This document shows positions 25,954 through 33,626 of a stretch of DNA of 64,000 nt, piece by piece. The stretch lies in NCBI RefSeq assembly GCF_003932715.1, contig NZ_CP020700.1, positions 5,230,501 to 5,294,500 on the forward strand, in the 5' to 3' direction. A program made the position numbers and the translations under genes. The notes beneath the pieces were generated by a model, which made no database searches, was not told the origin of the DNA, and worked only from the letters and a program-made list of their open reading frames with translations. The DNA comes from Streptomyces tsukubensis. GTDB lineage: Bacteria; Actinomycetota; Actinomycetes; Streptomycetales; Streptomycetaceae. The number at the start of each line of letters is the position of its first letter. Position 1 is the stretch's first letter.

Positions 25954-25989
25954 TGTGGCCGTGCGGACGTCGACGCCCGCACGGCCACA
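25954..25989. terminator. Stem-loop terminator between convergent genes
   Basis: Thirteen-base perfect arms (25954-25966 and 25977-25989) with a 10-base loop lie between the XRE gene and glycosyltransferase 4. It probably stops transcription from both directions. Confidence 0.7.
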
Positions 25990-26012
25990 CCACGCTCACC
26001 GGCGCCCCGCGC

Positions 26013-27302
26013 TCAGCCCGGGTACACCCGGTGTTCGGCGGTGAGTTTCTCCAGCACCGGGACGATATCGGCGGGAGCAGGCGTGCCGACGACCTCCCGG
26101 CGCAGCCGTTCCGCGCCCGCGCGGAACGACGGTTCCTCCAGCACCCGGAGCAGTGAGGCCCGCAGCCCCTCCGGTGTCAGCTCCTCCGGACTGATGCAGA
26201 GCCCCGCGCCCGCGTCCCGTACCCGCTGCGCCTTGGGCACGTTGCACCACATCGTGGACGGCACCATCACCTGCGGGACCCCGTGGGCCAGGGCCGTCAT
26301 CAGGGTTCCCGAACCGCCGTGGTGGACGATCGCCGCGCTGGTGGGCAGCAGGGCGTCCAGCGGGGCGAAGTCGACGATCCGCACATTGTCCGGCACGCGC
26401 TGGCCCGGTTCGAGCTGATCCGCGGTGAAGGTGGCCACCACCTCCACGTCGAGTTCCGCCACGGCGGCCAGCAGATCGCCCACGGACGTCCGGTCCGCCC
26501 CGACCACCTCGCGGAACGATCTGCCGAGGGTCAGACAGACCCGGGGCCTTCGCGGTGGCTCCCGCAGCCAGCCGGGGACCGTCGCCTCCCCGTTGTACGG
26601 CACATAGCGCACCGGTACGGACGGCAGGTCCACGGGCAGTTGCAGCGACGGCGGAACGGGGTCGATGGTCCACTGGCCCACGACCAGGTCCTCGGTGAAC
26701 TTCCGGCCGTGCCGCCGCAGGATGCGGCTCATCCACTCCTCCAGCGGATCCTCCCGCAGCGCGGGCGGCAGCCCGGCCAGCCCGCCGAGGTAGTGCCGGC
26801 GCATCAGCCCGACCAGGTCCAGGCCGAACATCAGCCGGGCATGGGCCGCGCCGCTGATCCGCGCCGCGAGCGCGCCGGGGTAGTACATGGTGTCCCACAC
26901 CACCAGGTCGGGACGCCAGGCACGGGCGAAGTCGATCAGCTCCTCCGTGGTGTCGTCCGGCAGGGTGTTCTGGTAGACGAACGACGTCCACGCGGTGAGC
27001 ACCCCGTGGACATAGGAGTAGGTCAGTTTCTCCGGCCGGGTCTCGCTGATGTCGAGGACGTCCAGCCAGGCTTCGTCACGGATCTCGTCGGGTTCGTCGG
27101 TGTACTCCGGGTTCATCGTGGCCGGAACGTCCAGGACCTCGCCGACGGTGACCGCGGTCAGACCGGCGTTGTTGATGTCCTCGACGACGTCCGGCCGGGT
27201 GGCGACACGGACCTCGTGTCCCGCGGCCCGCATCGCCCACGCCAGGGGTACCTGGGTGTGGACGTGGGTGCTCGCCGGGAACGGCGTGAACAGCACTCGC
27301 AT
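26013..27302 (-). CDS. Glycosyltransferase 4 (activator-dependent)
   Basis: A 429-residue GT-B enzyme starting MRVLFTPFPASTH. It has DLVVWDTMYYPGALAA, the REDPLEEWMS block, GRSFREVVG and the donor site VHHGGSGTL near residue 329. It belongs with glycosyltransferases 1, 3 and 5, which share the KLTYSYVHGV-type segment. It is transcribed alone, divergent from the RdmE-like hydroxylase, and ends against the XRE gene. Its P450-like helper could be either of the two in the cluster. Confidence 0.85.
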   Translation of the reverse strand: MRVLFTPFPASTHVHTQVPLAWAMRAAGHEVRVATRPDVVEDINNAGLTAVTVGEVLDVPATMNPEYTDEPDEIRDEAWLDVLDISETRPEKLTYSYVHGVLTAWTSFVYQNTLPDDTTEELIDFARAWRPDLVVWDTMYYPGALAARISGAAHARLMFGLDLVGLMRRHYLGGLAGLPPALREDPLEEWMSRILRRHGRKFTEDLVVGQWTIDPVPPSLQLPVDLPSVPVRYVPYNGEATVPGWLREPPRRPRVCLTLGRSFREVVGADRTSVGDLLAAVAELDVEVVATFTADQLEPGQRVPDNVRIVDFAPLDALLPTSAAIVHHGGSGTLMTALAHGVPQVMVPSTMWCNVPKAQRVRDAGAGLCISPEELTPEGLRASLLRVLEEPSFRAGAERLRREVVGTPAPADIVPVLEKLTAEHRVYPG

Positions 27303-27381
27303 GGGACCTCACCCTGCCGGGGCGCCGTCGTGCGGCGCTCGAAGAATCCCGCAGCCTCGGACGAGCCCCCGCCGGGGGTCC

Positions 27382-27399
27382 TCCAGCGGACTTCGAAGC
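27382..27399 (+). promoter_or_regulatory. Candidate SARP heptamer pair in a divergent promoter
   Basis: TCCAGCG (27382) and TCGAAGC (27393) are 11 bases apart in the 164-base region between glycosyltransferase 4 (-) and the hydroxylase (+). A further TCGAAGA lies at 27339. This is weaker than the other sites and could be chance. Confidence 0.25.
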
Positions 27400-27466
27400 G
27401 CACCGGTGAGTCTCGGCCTTCGGGTACCGGCCGGACGGGTGCCGGACCGAAGCGGGGAGGGCGGCA

Positions 27467-29074
27467 ATGGCGAAAGCCGGCACGGAGGTCGATGTCCTGG
27501 TCGTGGGTGCGGGCCTGGGCGGACTCTCGACGACGATGTTCCTCGCCCGGCTGGGTGTGCAGGTGCTCATGGCCGAGAAGCATCCGACGACGTCGATCCA
27601 CCCCAGGGCCATCGGCCAGAATCCGCGCACGATGGAACTGCTGCGGCTGGCCGGGATCGCCGAGCAGGTGCAGGAGGCCACCGACCACCGCGGCGCCAAG
27701 GGCCACTTCACGACCCGGGTCGCCGAGACCGTACGCGGAAAGGTGCTCGGCTCCTTCGAGGAGGGCTTCGAGCATCTGGTCGCCAGTACCGCGCCCTGTT
27801 CCCCGATGCCGTGGGCGCTGGCCTGGCAGGACCAGCTGGAGCCGCTGATGCGGGACCGGGCGCTGAAGGACGGCGCGCAGGTCCGGTTCGGTACCGCGCT
27901 CGTCGGCTGGGAACAGGACGAGCACGGTGTCACCGCGGTGCTGAGCGACCGGGAGAGCGGCGCGGAGACCACCGTACGGGCGCGCTATCTCGTCGCCGCC
28001 GACGGCGACCGCAGCCCCATCAGGGAAGAGTTGGGTATCGCCCGCCACGGCCACGGTTCGCTGTCCCACGTCGTCGGCATGATCTTCGAGGCCGACCTTT
28101 CGGAGGTCCTGCCAGCGGACGCGTCCGGGCTCTACTACCTGCGCAACCCTCACTTCAGCGGGATCTTCATCGGCAGCAACCGCCCCGAACGGCATACCTT
28201 CCTGGTCGAGTACGACCCCGAACACGGCGAATCCGCCGACGACTTCACCCGGGACCGCTGCGTCGAACTGATCCGCATCGGCCTGGACGCGCCCGAGCTG
28301 GAACCCCGGGTACTGGACATCCAGCGCTGGGAGATGGCGGCCCGGATCGCCGAACGGTGGCGCTCCGGCCGGGTGTTCCTGGTGGGTGACTCCGCCAAGG
28401 TCGTGCCGCCCACCGGCGGACTCGGCGGCAACACCGCCATCGGCGACGGGTTCGATCTGGCCTGGAAGCTGTCCGAGGTGCTGTCCGGCCGGGCCGGACC
28501 CGGGCTGCTGGACAGCTACGAACCGGAACGCAGGCTCGTGGCACAGCTCGTGATGGACGAGTCCATGCATCTGTACGCCTCCCGGCTGGCCCCCCATCTG
28601 AAGGACCGGATGGCGGGGCCCGTCGGCTATGCCGAGGTCGTGCTCGGCTTCCGCTACCGCTCGGACGCCGTCGTCATCGACGACGACGACACGCCCCGGG
28701 TCGAGTCCCCGGCCCGGCCCACCGGACGGCCGGGATTCCGGATGCCGCACGTCTGGGTACGGCGGGCAGGCGAACGCATCTCCACCGTGGACCTCTTCGG
28801 CTCCGGCTGGCTGCTGATCACCGGCGAGGACGGCGCCGACTGGACCGAGTGGAGCCTGAGCGCGGCGAAGGAACTCGGCGTCCCGATCGCGGTCCACGGC
28901 CTGGCCACCGATCTCGTGGACCTCGACGGCGATCTGGCCGGACGGTTCGGCATCGGCACGGCCGGTGCCTGCCTGATCCGCCCGGACGGCATCGTCGCCT
29001 GGCGCACCGCGACCCGTCCGGACGACCCCGCCGGGGCCCTGCGCGAGGCCCTGGCCCGGGTGCTGTCCCGCTGA
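27467..29074 (+). CDS. RdmE/DnrF-like aklavinone C-11 hydroxylase (FAD, NADPH)
   Basis: A 535-residue class A flavoprotein monooxygenase, the same length as RdmE. The FAD motif is GAGLGG (~15-20), and the RAIGQNPRTMELLRLAG, YLVAADGDRSPIRE (DG motif) and VFLVGDSAKVVPPTGGLGGNTAIGD (GD motif) segments match PgaE/RdmE-type enzymes. A C-terminal thioredoxin-like domain (from ~400) ends in GACLIRPDGIVAWR. Such enzymes hydroxylate C-11 of aklavinone-type aglycones, giving the rhodomycinone series. The dioxygenase gene follows on the same strand. Confidence 0.85.
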   Translation: MAKAGTEVDVLVVGAGLGGLSTTMFLARLGVQVLMAEKHPTTSIHPRAIGQNPRTMELLRLAGIAEQVQEATDHRGAKGHFTTRVAETVRGKVLGSFEEGFEHLVASTAPCSPMPWALAWQDQLEPLMRDRALKDGAQVRFGTALVGWEQDEHGVTAVLSDRESGAETTVRARYLVAADGDRSPIREELGIARHGHGSLSHVVGMIFEADLSEVLPADASGLYYLRNPHFSGIFIGSNRPERHTFLVEYDPEHGESADDFTRDRCVELIRIGLDAPELEPRVLDIQRWEMAARIAERWRSGRVFLVGDSAKVVPPTGGLGGNTAIGDGFDLAWKLSEVLSGRAGPGLLDSYEPERRLVAQLVMDESMHLYASRLAPHLKDRMAGPVGYAEVVLGFRYRSDAVVIDDDDTPRVESPARPTGRPGFRMPHVWVRRAGERISTVDLFGSGWLLITGEDGADWTEWSLSAAKELGVPIAVHGLATDLVDLDGDLAGRFGIGTAGACLIRPDGIVAWRTATRPDDPAGALREALARVLSR

Positions 29075-29167
29075 ACACCACCCCCGGCGGGGCCGGCCCC
29101 TTCCGGCCGCGCCCGCCCTCGACGCGCAGAGATCCGTACCACCGCGACGAAGGAGAGTGAATCCGCC

Positions 29168-29962
29168 ATGACGGCCAGCACCGGCCCGACCACGGCCGAC
29201 GTCCTCACCGACGAGGCCCACCGCCACTACCGGGAGAACGGCTTCGTCCGGATCCCGCAGGTCCTCTCCCCCTCCGAGACGGAGCGGTTCAGGACGGCCT
29301 CCGAGGAACTGATCGGCCGGCACGGCCCGGAGATCTGGGGCGCGGGCGCCGACGAGGTGCAGGTGCACTTCGTCGCCCAGGCCTGGCTCAAGCACGAGGC
29401 GCTCCGCGAACTCGCGCTGCACCCGGCGATCACCGGGATCGCGACCCGTCTCGCAGGCGCCCCCCTGCGTCTCTACAGCACCGACATCCTGCTCAAGCCG
29501 GGCCGCAAGGACCTGAACACCCTGCCCACGCTCGTGCACGACGACGAGACCGGCCTGCCGCTCGACGGCCTGGAGAAGACCCTCACGGCGTGGGTCGCGC
29601 TGGTCGACGTCACCGTCGAGCAGGGCTGTCTCAGCTATGTGCCCGGTTCCCATCTGCGCGACGCGGAGCACCGGCAGACCCATATGACCAGCTTCGCGGA
29701 GCACCGGGCCATCGAGGACATCTGGCCCGACTACAGCAGCCGGCCCCGGGTGACCGTCCCGCTGAAGGCCGGTGACGTCGCCTTCCACCACTGCCGCACC
29801 GTGCATATGGCCGGGCCGAACCTGACCGACGCGCCCCGGATGGGCCACGGCATCGTCTACATGGACGCCGGAGCCACCTACCGGCCCGGGACCGAGGACG
29901 CCCATATCTCCCATATGACGCCCGGTGATCCACTCGACAACGAGAAGTTCCCCCTCGTCTGA
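29168..29962 (+). CDS. SnoK/SnoN-like Fe(II)/2-oxoglutarate dioxygenase
   Basis: A 264-residue phytanoyl-CoA dioxygenase family protein. The iron ligands are His124 and Asp126 (LVHDDETG) and His213 (CRTVHMAG), with an Arg downstream in APRMGHG for 2-oxoglutarate. In nogalamycin, SnoK forms the C-C bond between the amino sugar and the aglycone, and SnoN epimerises a sugar carbon. Here either a carbocycle closure or a sugar epimerisation or hydroxylation is possible. The ATG at 29168 follows AAGGAGAG. The MITE-like element starts ten bases after its stop. Confidence 0.8.
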   Translation: MTASTGPTTADVLTDEAHRHYRENGFVRIPQVLSPSETERFRTASEELIGRHGPEIWGAGADEVQVHFVAQAWLKHEALRELALHPAITGIATRLAGAPLRLYSTDILLKPGRKDLNTLPTLVHDDETGLPLDGLEKTLTAWVALVDVTVEQGCLSYVPGSHLRDAEHRQTHMTSFAEHRAIEDIWPDYSSRPRVTVPLKAGDVAFHHCRTVHMAGPNLTDAPRMGHGIVYMDAGATYRPGTEDAHISHMTPGDPLDNEKFPLV

Positions 29963-29971
29963 AGAGACGAC

Positions 29972-30152
29972 CTAGGTCGTGTCGTCAAAATGGCGCCGTC
30001 CGCCCGAAGGGCGGGGCCTGCGGCGGTCGGTGCGTGCAATCGCAAGGCGGAGGGTTTCCCTCGTACTGGACGTACTTGGGAAATCCCGACAACGCAGCGA
30101 GTGTGCGTGCCGGGCGTCGCGGGCCAGGCGGGATTTTGACGACACGGCCTAG
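29972..30152. mobile_element. MITE-like inverted-repeat element, copy 1 (181 bp)
   Basis: The element is bounded by CTAG at both ends (29972-29975 and 30149-30152). It has ~20-base terminal inverted repeats starting CTAGGTCGTGTCGTCAAA on the left and the complement of CTAGGCCGTGTCGTCAAA on the right, with one mismatch. It has no ORF of its own. Its interior, read in reverse complement, matches the element at 42675 over ~35 bases next to the right end and again around GTTGTCGGGATTTCCC. It lies between the dioxygenase and the P450-like gene and ends ten bases before the latter's ribosome-binding site. Confidence 0.85.
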
Positions 30153-30168
30153 GGCAGACCGTAAGGAG

Positions 30169-31368
30169 GTGAGCGTCATTCAAGGGACACGCAAATCCAT
30201 CCAGGACCCCGTCCGGAACCCCGCCGTGCACGCCCTGGAGATCAGCGAACTGGGCAGGCGGCTGCAGCGGGCGCACGGGGAGGTGTGGCTGCACCATATG
30301 AAGGGCGACCCGTACGCCGATGTGCTCCGCGGCCACGCCGAGGACCCGCACCCGGTCTACGAGCGGATCCGCGCGCTCGGCCCGCTGTGGCGAAGCACCA
30401 CGGGCACCTGGGTGACGGCGGACCACGGCCTCGCCACGACGCTCCTGGGCGAGGCGTGGCCGCACGGACCGGTGAGCGGTGAGCCCGGCCGGACACCGGT
30501 GGCCGACGCGGGACTGGGCGGTGACGCCGCACACTACGAGCGGCTGCACGGACCGGCGGCGGCCGCCTTCGCCCCCGCCGAGGTCACGGCGGTGTGCGAG
30601 CGGGCGGTCGACGGCCTCGCCGGGGACTTCGATCTCGTCACCGACCTCGCGGAGCGCGTCCCCGTGGACCTGCTGGCCCGGACCCTCGGGCTGCCCGCGG
30701 CACACCGTCCGGAGTTCGCGGAAGCCTGCGCCGCCGCCGGTACCGTCCTCGACGGTCTGCTGTGTCCGCAGCGACTGGAGGCCGCCCGGCGCGCCCTGAC
30801 CGCCGTCGGCCGGCTGCGGACGCTCCTCGCGGCAGCGCACCGGGACCCGGACGGCACCGGCCCGCGGGACACTGCGGTGCTGCTGGCCACCGCGGGGGTG
30901 CGTACCGCGGCGCGGCTCGTCGGAAGCTCCGTGCTGGCGGTGGTGGACCACCCCGAGCAGTGGTCGCGGGTGGCCGACGACCCCGGGCACGCGGCCCTGG
31001 TCGTGACCGAGACCCTGCGGTACGACTCCCCGGTGCAGCTGCATCCGGCGGTCGCCCGCGCCGACGCCGAATTCGCCGGGGAGCGGATCGCGGCGGGCGA
31101 GCAGGTGGTGGTGCTCGTCGGGGCCGCGAACCGGGATCCCGGGGTCTTCACCGACCCCGGCCGGTTCCTCCCCGGCCGACCGGGCGCCGTGCTCGCCCCC
31201 GCCCTGTACCACCGGGTCACGCTGCCGTTCGCCCGCGCCCTGGCCGAAGCCGTCGTCCGCGCGCTGGTGGCCGCGGGCCCGCGGGTGCACCGGGCCGGCC
31301 CGCACCTGCGCAGCCGCCGCTCGCCGGTGACCAGGCACCTGCTCAGCTGCCCGCTGACCACCGGCTGA
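30169..31368 (+). CDS. Heme-less P450-like glycosyltransferase activator 2
   Basis: About 396-399 residues, of the same family as the protein at 22302 (ELGRRLQRAHGEVW, KGDPYADVLR, GPLWRSTTGTWVTADHGL, VVTETLRYDSPVQ). It also lacks the heme-binding cysteine motif. It precedes glycosyltransferase 5 by 29 bases and is almost certainly its activating partner. The start is odd. A nearly perfect ribosome-binding site AAGGAGGTGA (30163-30172) overlaps the GTG at 30169, which is too close to use it; the codon at ideal spacing is ATT at 30178. I give the GTG as the conventional start. The open frame extends back into the MITE but is not expected to be translated there. Confidence 0.8.
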   Translation: MSVIQGTRKSIQDPVRNPAVHALEISELGRRLQRAHGEVWLHHMKGDPYADVLRGHAEDPHPVYERIRALGPLWRSTTGTWVTADHGLATTLLGEAWPHGPVSGEPGRTPVADAGLGGDAAHYERLHGPAAAAFAPAEVTAVCERAVDGLAGDFDLVTDLAERVPVDLLARTLGLPAAHRPEFAEACAAAGTVLDGLLCPQRLEAARRALTAVGRLRTLLAAAHRDPDGTGPRDTAVLLATAGVRTAARLVGSSVLAVVDHPEQWSRVADDPGHAALVVTETLRYDSPVQLHPAVARADAEFAGERIAAGEQVVVLVGAANRDPGVFTDPGRFLPGRPGAVLAPALYHRVTLPFARALAEAVVRALVAAGPRVHRAGPHLRSRRSPVTRHLLSCPLTTG

Positions 31369-31397
31369 CCGGTACCGACAGAGAGAGGAATCCGGCG

Positions 31398-32681
31398 ATG
31401 CGAGTCCTGTTCACCTCCATCGAGGGCAATCACTTCCACCAGATGGTTCCGTTGGCCTGGGCCCTGCGCACCGCGGGCCACGAGGTGCAGGCGGCCTGCA
31501 ACGCACAGCTCGTCGACACCGTCACCCATACGGGCCTGACCGCGGTGCCCATCGAGTCGCCGACCCTGTGGGAACAGCTCGACGACTTCCAGAAAGAGGC
31601 GATCTCCCTCTTCAACGAGATCGGCACCAGCAAACAGGACCCCTCCCAAGCGACCTGGGAGGACCATCTCGCCTACGAGAACATGGTGGTCCCCGCGCTC
31701 TACCAGCCGCTCAACAACGACGCGCAGATCGACCAGCTCGTGGAGACGGCCCGCAGCTGGCAGCCGGACCTGGTGATCTGGGAGAGCTTCTCCATCGCCG
31801 GGGCGATCACCGCCACCGCGGTCGGCGCGGCCCACGCCCGTCTGGTGTCCGGCCCCGAGCTGGCGCTCCAGATGAGCACCCGCGGACACTTCGTACGCCA
31901 CCGCGACCAGCAGCCCGAGCCGCTGCGCGAGGACCCGACGGCCGAGTGGATCGACTGGACGCTCGAACGCCTCGGCAGCGACCGCCGGTTCGACGAGACG
32001 ATGCTGACGGGCCAGTGGGTCGTCGACACCCGGCCCGGCAGCCTGCGCCAGGAGCTCGACCTGCCCACGGTGCCGATGCGCTACGTTCCGTACAACGGGC
32101 GCTGTGTGGTGCCGAAGTGGCTCTACGAACCGGTGGAGCGCCGGCGGGTGTGCGTCACCCTCGGCACCTCCATCACCAGCGAGGAGTCCGAACGGTTCCG
32201 GCTGGGAGAGACCCTCGCCGCCCTCTTCCGCAGTCTGGCCGGACTGGACGTCGAGATCATCGCCGCCCTCGACCCGGCCCAGCGCGACGCCCTGCCCGAA
32301 CTGCCGGACAACATCCGCACCACCGACTTCGTCCCGCTCAACGAACTGGCCCCGTCGTGCTCGGTGATCGTCCACCACGCGGGCTACCAGACGAAGGCGA
32401 CCGCGGATCTGCACGGAGTGCCCCAGGTCGTCATCGTCGGCTACGAGTGGGTCAGTGAGGACATGGGGGAGGAGTACGAGAAGTCGGGCACCACCCTGGC
32501 CGTCTCCGCCCGCGATCTGACCGCCGAGGTGCTGCGGGAGAAGATTCTCCGACTGCTCGACGAGCCCTCGTACACCGAGCGGGCCGGGGAGCTCCGTACG
32601 GAGATCCGGGCCATGCCGACGCCCAACGAAGTGGTGCCGGTTCTGGAGAAGATGACCGCGGAGCACCGGCACGGCGCCTGA
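31398..32681 (+). CDS. Glycosyltransferase 5 (activator-dependent)
   Basis: A 427-residue GT-B enzyme starting MRVLFTSIEGNHFH. It has DLVIWESFSIAGAI, REDPTAEWIDW, GTSITSEESERF and the donor-site region VHHAGYQT near residue 327. There the usual HHGGSGT is changed (Ala-Gly-Tyr-Gln), as in DesVII/EryCIII-type amino-sugar transferases, which read HHGG/HHAG plus polar residues. The pairing with the P450-like gene just upstream, as in desVIII-desVII and eryCII-eryCIII, supports transfer of an N-dimethylated amino sugar. That assignment is inference. Confidence 0.85.
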   Translation: MRVLFTSIEGNHFHQMVPLAWALRTAGHEVQAACNAQLVDTVTHTGLTAVPIESPTLWEQLDDFQKEAISLFNEIGTSKQDPSQATWEDHLAYENMVVPALYQPLNNDAQIDQLVETARSWQPDLVIWESFSIAGAITATAVGAAHARLVSGPELALQMSTRGHFVRHRDQQPEPLREDPTAEWIDWTLERLGSDRRFDETMLTGQWVVDTRPGSLRQELDLPTVPMRYVPYNGRCVVPKWLYEPVERRRVCVTLGTSITSEESERFRLGETLAALFRSLAGLDVEIIAALDPAQRDALPELPDNIRTTDFVPLNELAPSCSVIVHHAGYQTKATADLHGVPQVVIVGYEWVSEDMGEEYEKSGTTLAVSARDLTAEVLREKILRLLDEPSYTERAGELRTEIRAMPTPNEVVPVLEKMTAEHRHGA

Positions 32682-32713
32682 CGTGCCCACCCGCAGGGCA
32701 CGGTGAACCAGTG

Positions 32714-32735
32714 CTCTTCGTGCGCTCTTCGAGAC
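32714..32735 (+). promoter_or_regulatory. Candidate SARP-type direct repeat before the FkbM gene
   Basis: GCTCTTCG occurs at 32714 and again at 32725, exactly 11 bases apart, so that TCGTGCG (32718) and TCGAGAC (32729) lie on one face of the helix. The repeat lies 22-43 bases upstream of the FkbM start, a position suited to activator binding at a -35 region. Confidence 0.4.
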
Positions 32736-32756
32736 CGGTGCGGAAGCGTCGTCGGC

Positions 32757-33566
32757 ATGTCGAATCAGTGGGATCTCCCGGACGAACTGCCCACCGACCT
32801 CCCTGTTGCCCGGTGCGAACTGCCCGACGGCCGCGTGGTGTCGGCGGTTCAGGAAGCCGAAGCACACACTCTCTGGGAGGAGATCAGCAGCGCCGAACCC
32901 TACCGACGGGCCGCCGAGGGCATCGGCGCCGACGAGACCGTCATCGACGTCGGCGCGCATATCGGGCTGGCGTCGCTGCTCTTCGCCCGGCTCGCGCCCG
33001 AAAGCCGCCTGATGGCCTTCGAGCCCGCCCCCAAGGCGTACGCCTGCCTCGAAGAGAACCTCGCCCGCCATCTGCCGGGGGCGACCGCCTACCGGCAGGC
33101 CCTCGGAGCCGCGCCCGGGAAGTCCGAGCTGATCTACCGCCCCTACGTGGCGTCGGCGTCGACCCTGTACGCCGACGCCGAGGACGACACCCGCAATCTC
33201 GAAGCGCACCTCGACAACATCGACGCGGACATACAGACCCGCGAGGTCGTGCGGCGGACCTTCGCCGTGACCCAGCGGATCCCGGTCGAGGTGACCACGC
33301 TGACCGCCGTCATGGCGGAGCACGGCGTGGACCGGGTGGGCCTGCTCAAGGTCGATGTGGAACGCGGTGAACTCGACGTCCTCGACGGTATCGACCCCGG
33401 CTGCTGGCCCCGTATCCGGCGGGTCCTGCTGGAGGTCCACGACATCGAGGGCAGGCTCGGCCGGGTCGTCTCCCGACTGGCGGGCCTCGGCTTCCGGGCC
33501 ACCGTGTCCCAGTGGGGGGTCTATGTCGGGGGAAGCGTCCATCTGGTGCTCGCGGAGCGGGACTGA
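32757..33566 (+). CDS. FkbM-family O-methyltransferase
   Basis: A 269-residue SAM methyltransferase of the FkbM family. The SAM motif is VIDVGAHIGLASLLFARL (~62-79), followed by MAFEPAPKAYACLEENL and LLKVDVERGELDVLDGI, which is typical of the family. FkbM-type enzymes methylate sugar or polyketide hydroxyls; in anthracycline clusters they usually O-methylate deoxysugars. The ATG at 32757 is weakly served by GGAAG ten bases upstream. It is the last gene of a run ending in a 20-bp perfect stem shared with rmlB. Confidence 0.75.
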   Translation: MSNQWDLPDELPTDLPVARCELPDGRVVSAVQEAEAHTLWEEISSAEPYRRAAEGIGADETVIDVGAHIGLASLLFARLAPESRLMAFEPAPKAYACLEENLARHLPGATAYRQALGAAPGKSELIYRPYVASASTLYADAEDDTRNLEAHLDNIDADIQTREVVRRTFAVTQRIPVEVTTLTAVMAEHGVDRVGLLKVDVERGELDVLDGIDPGCWPRIRRVLLEVHDIEGRLGRVVSRLAGLGFRATVSQWGVYVGGSVHLVLAERD

Positions 33567-33570
33567 CACG

Positions 33571-33612
33571 TCGGGAAGGGAGGGACGGCCGCGGCCGTCC
33601 CTCCCTTCCCGA
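33571..33612. terminator. 20-bp perfect stem with 2-base loop, bidirectional
   Basis: Arms 33571-33590 and 33593-33612 are perfectly complementary with only GC between them. They lie between the FkbM gene (+) and the 4,6-dehydratase (-). Probable shared terminator. Confidence 0.8.
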
Positions 33613-33626
33613 CGGTACGGCCCGGC

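Noticed and set aside
30034..30168. N-terminal extension of the P450-like activator into the MITE
   Set aside because: The codons come from the repeat element, have no counterpart in the sister protein at 22302, and lie before the ribosome-binding site.
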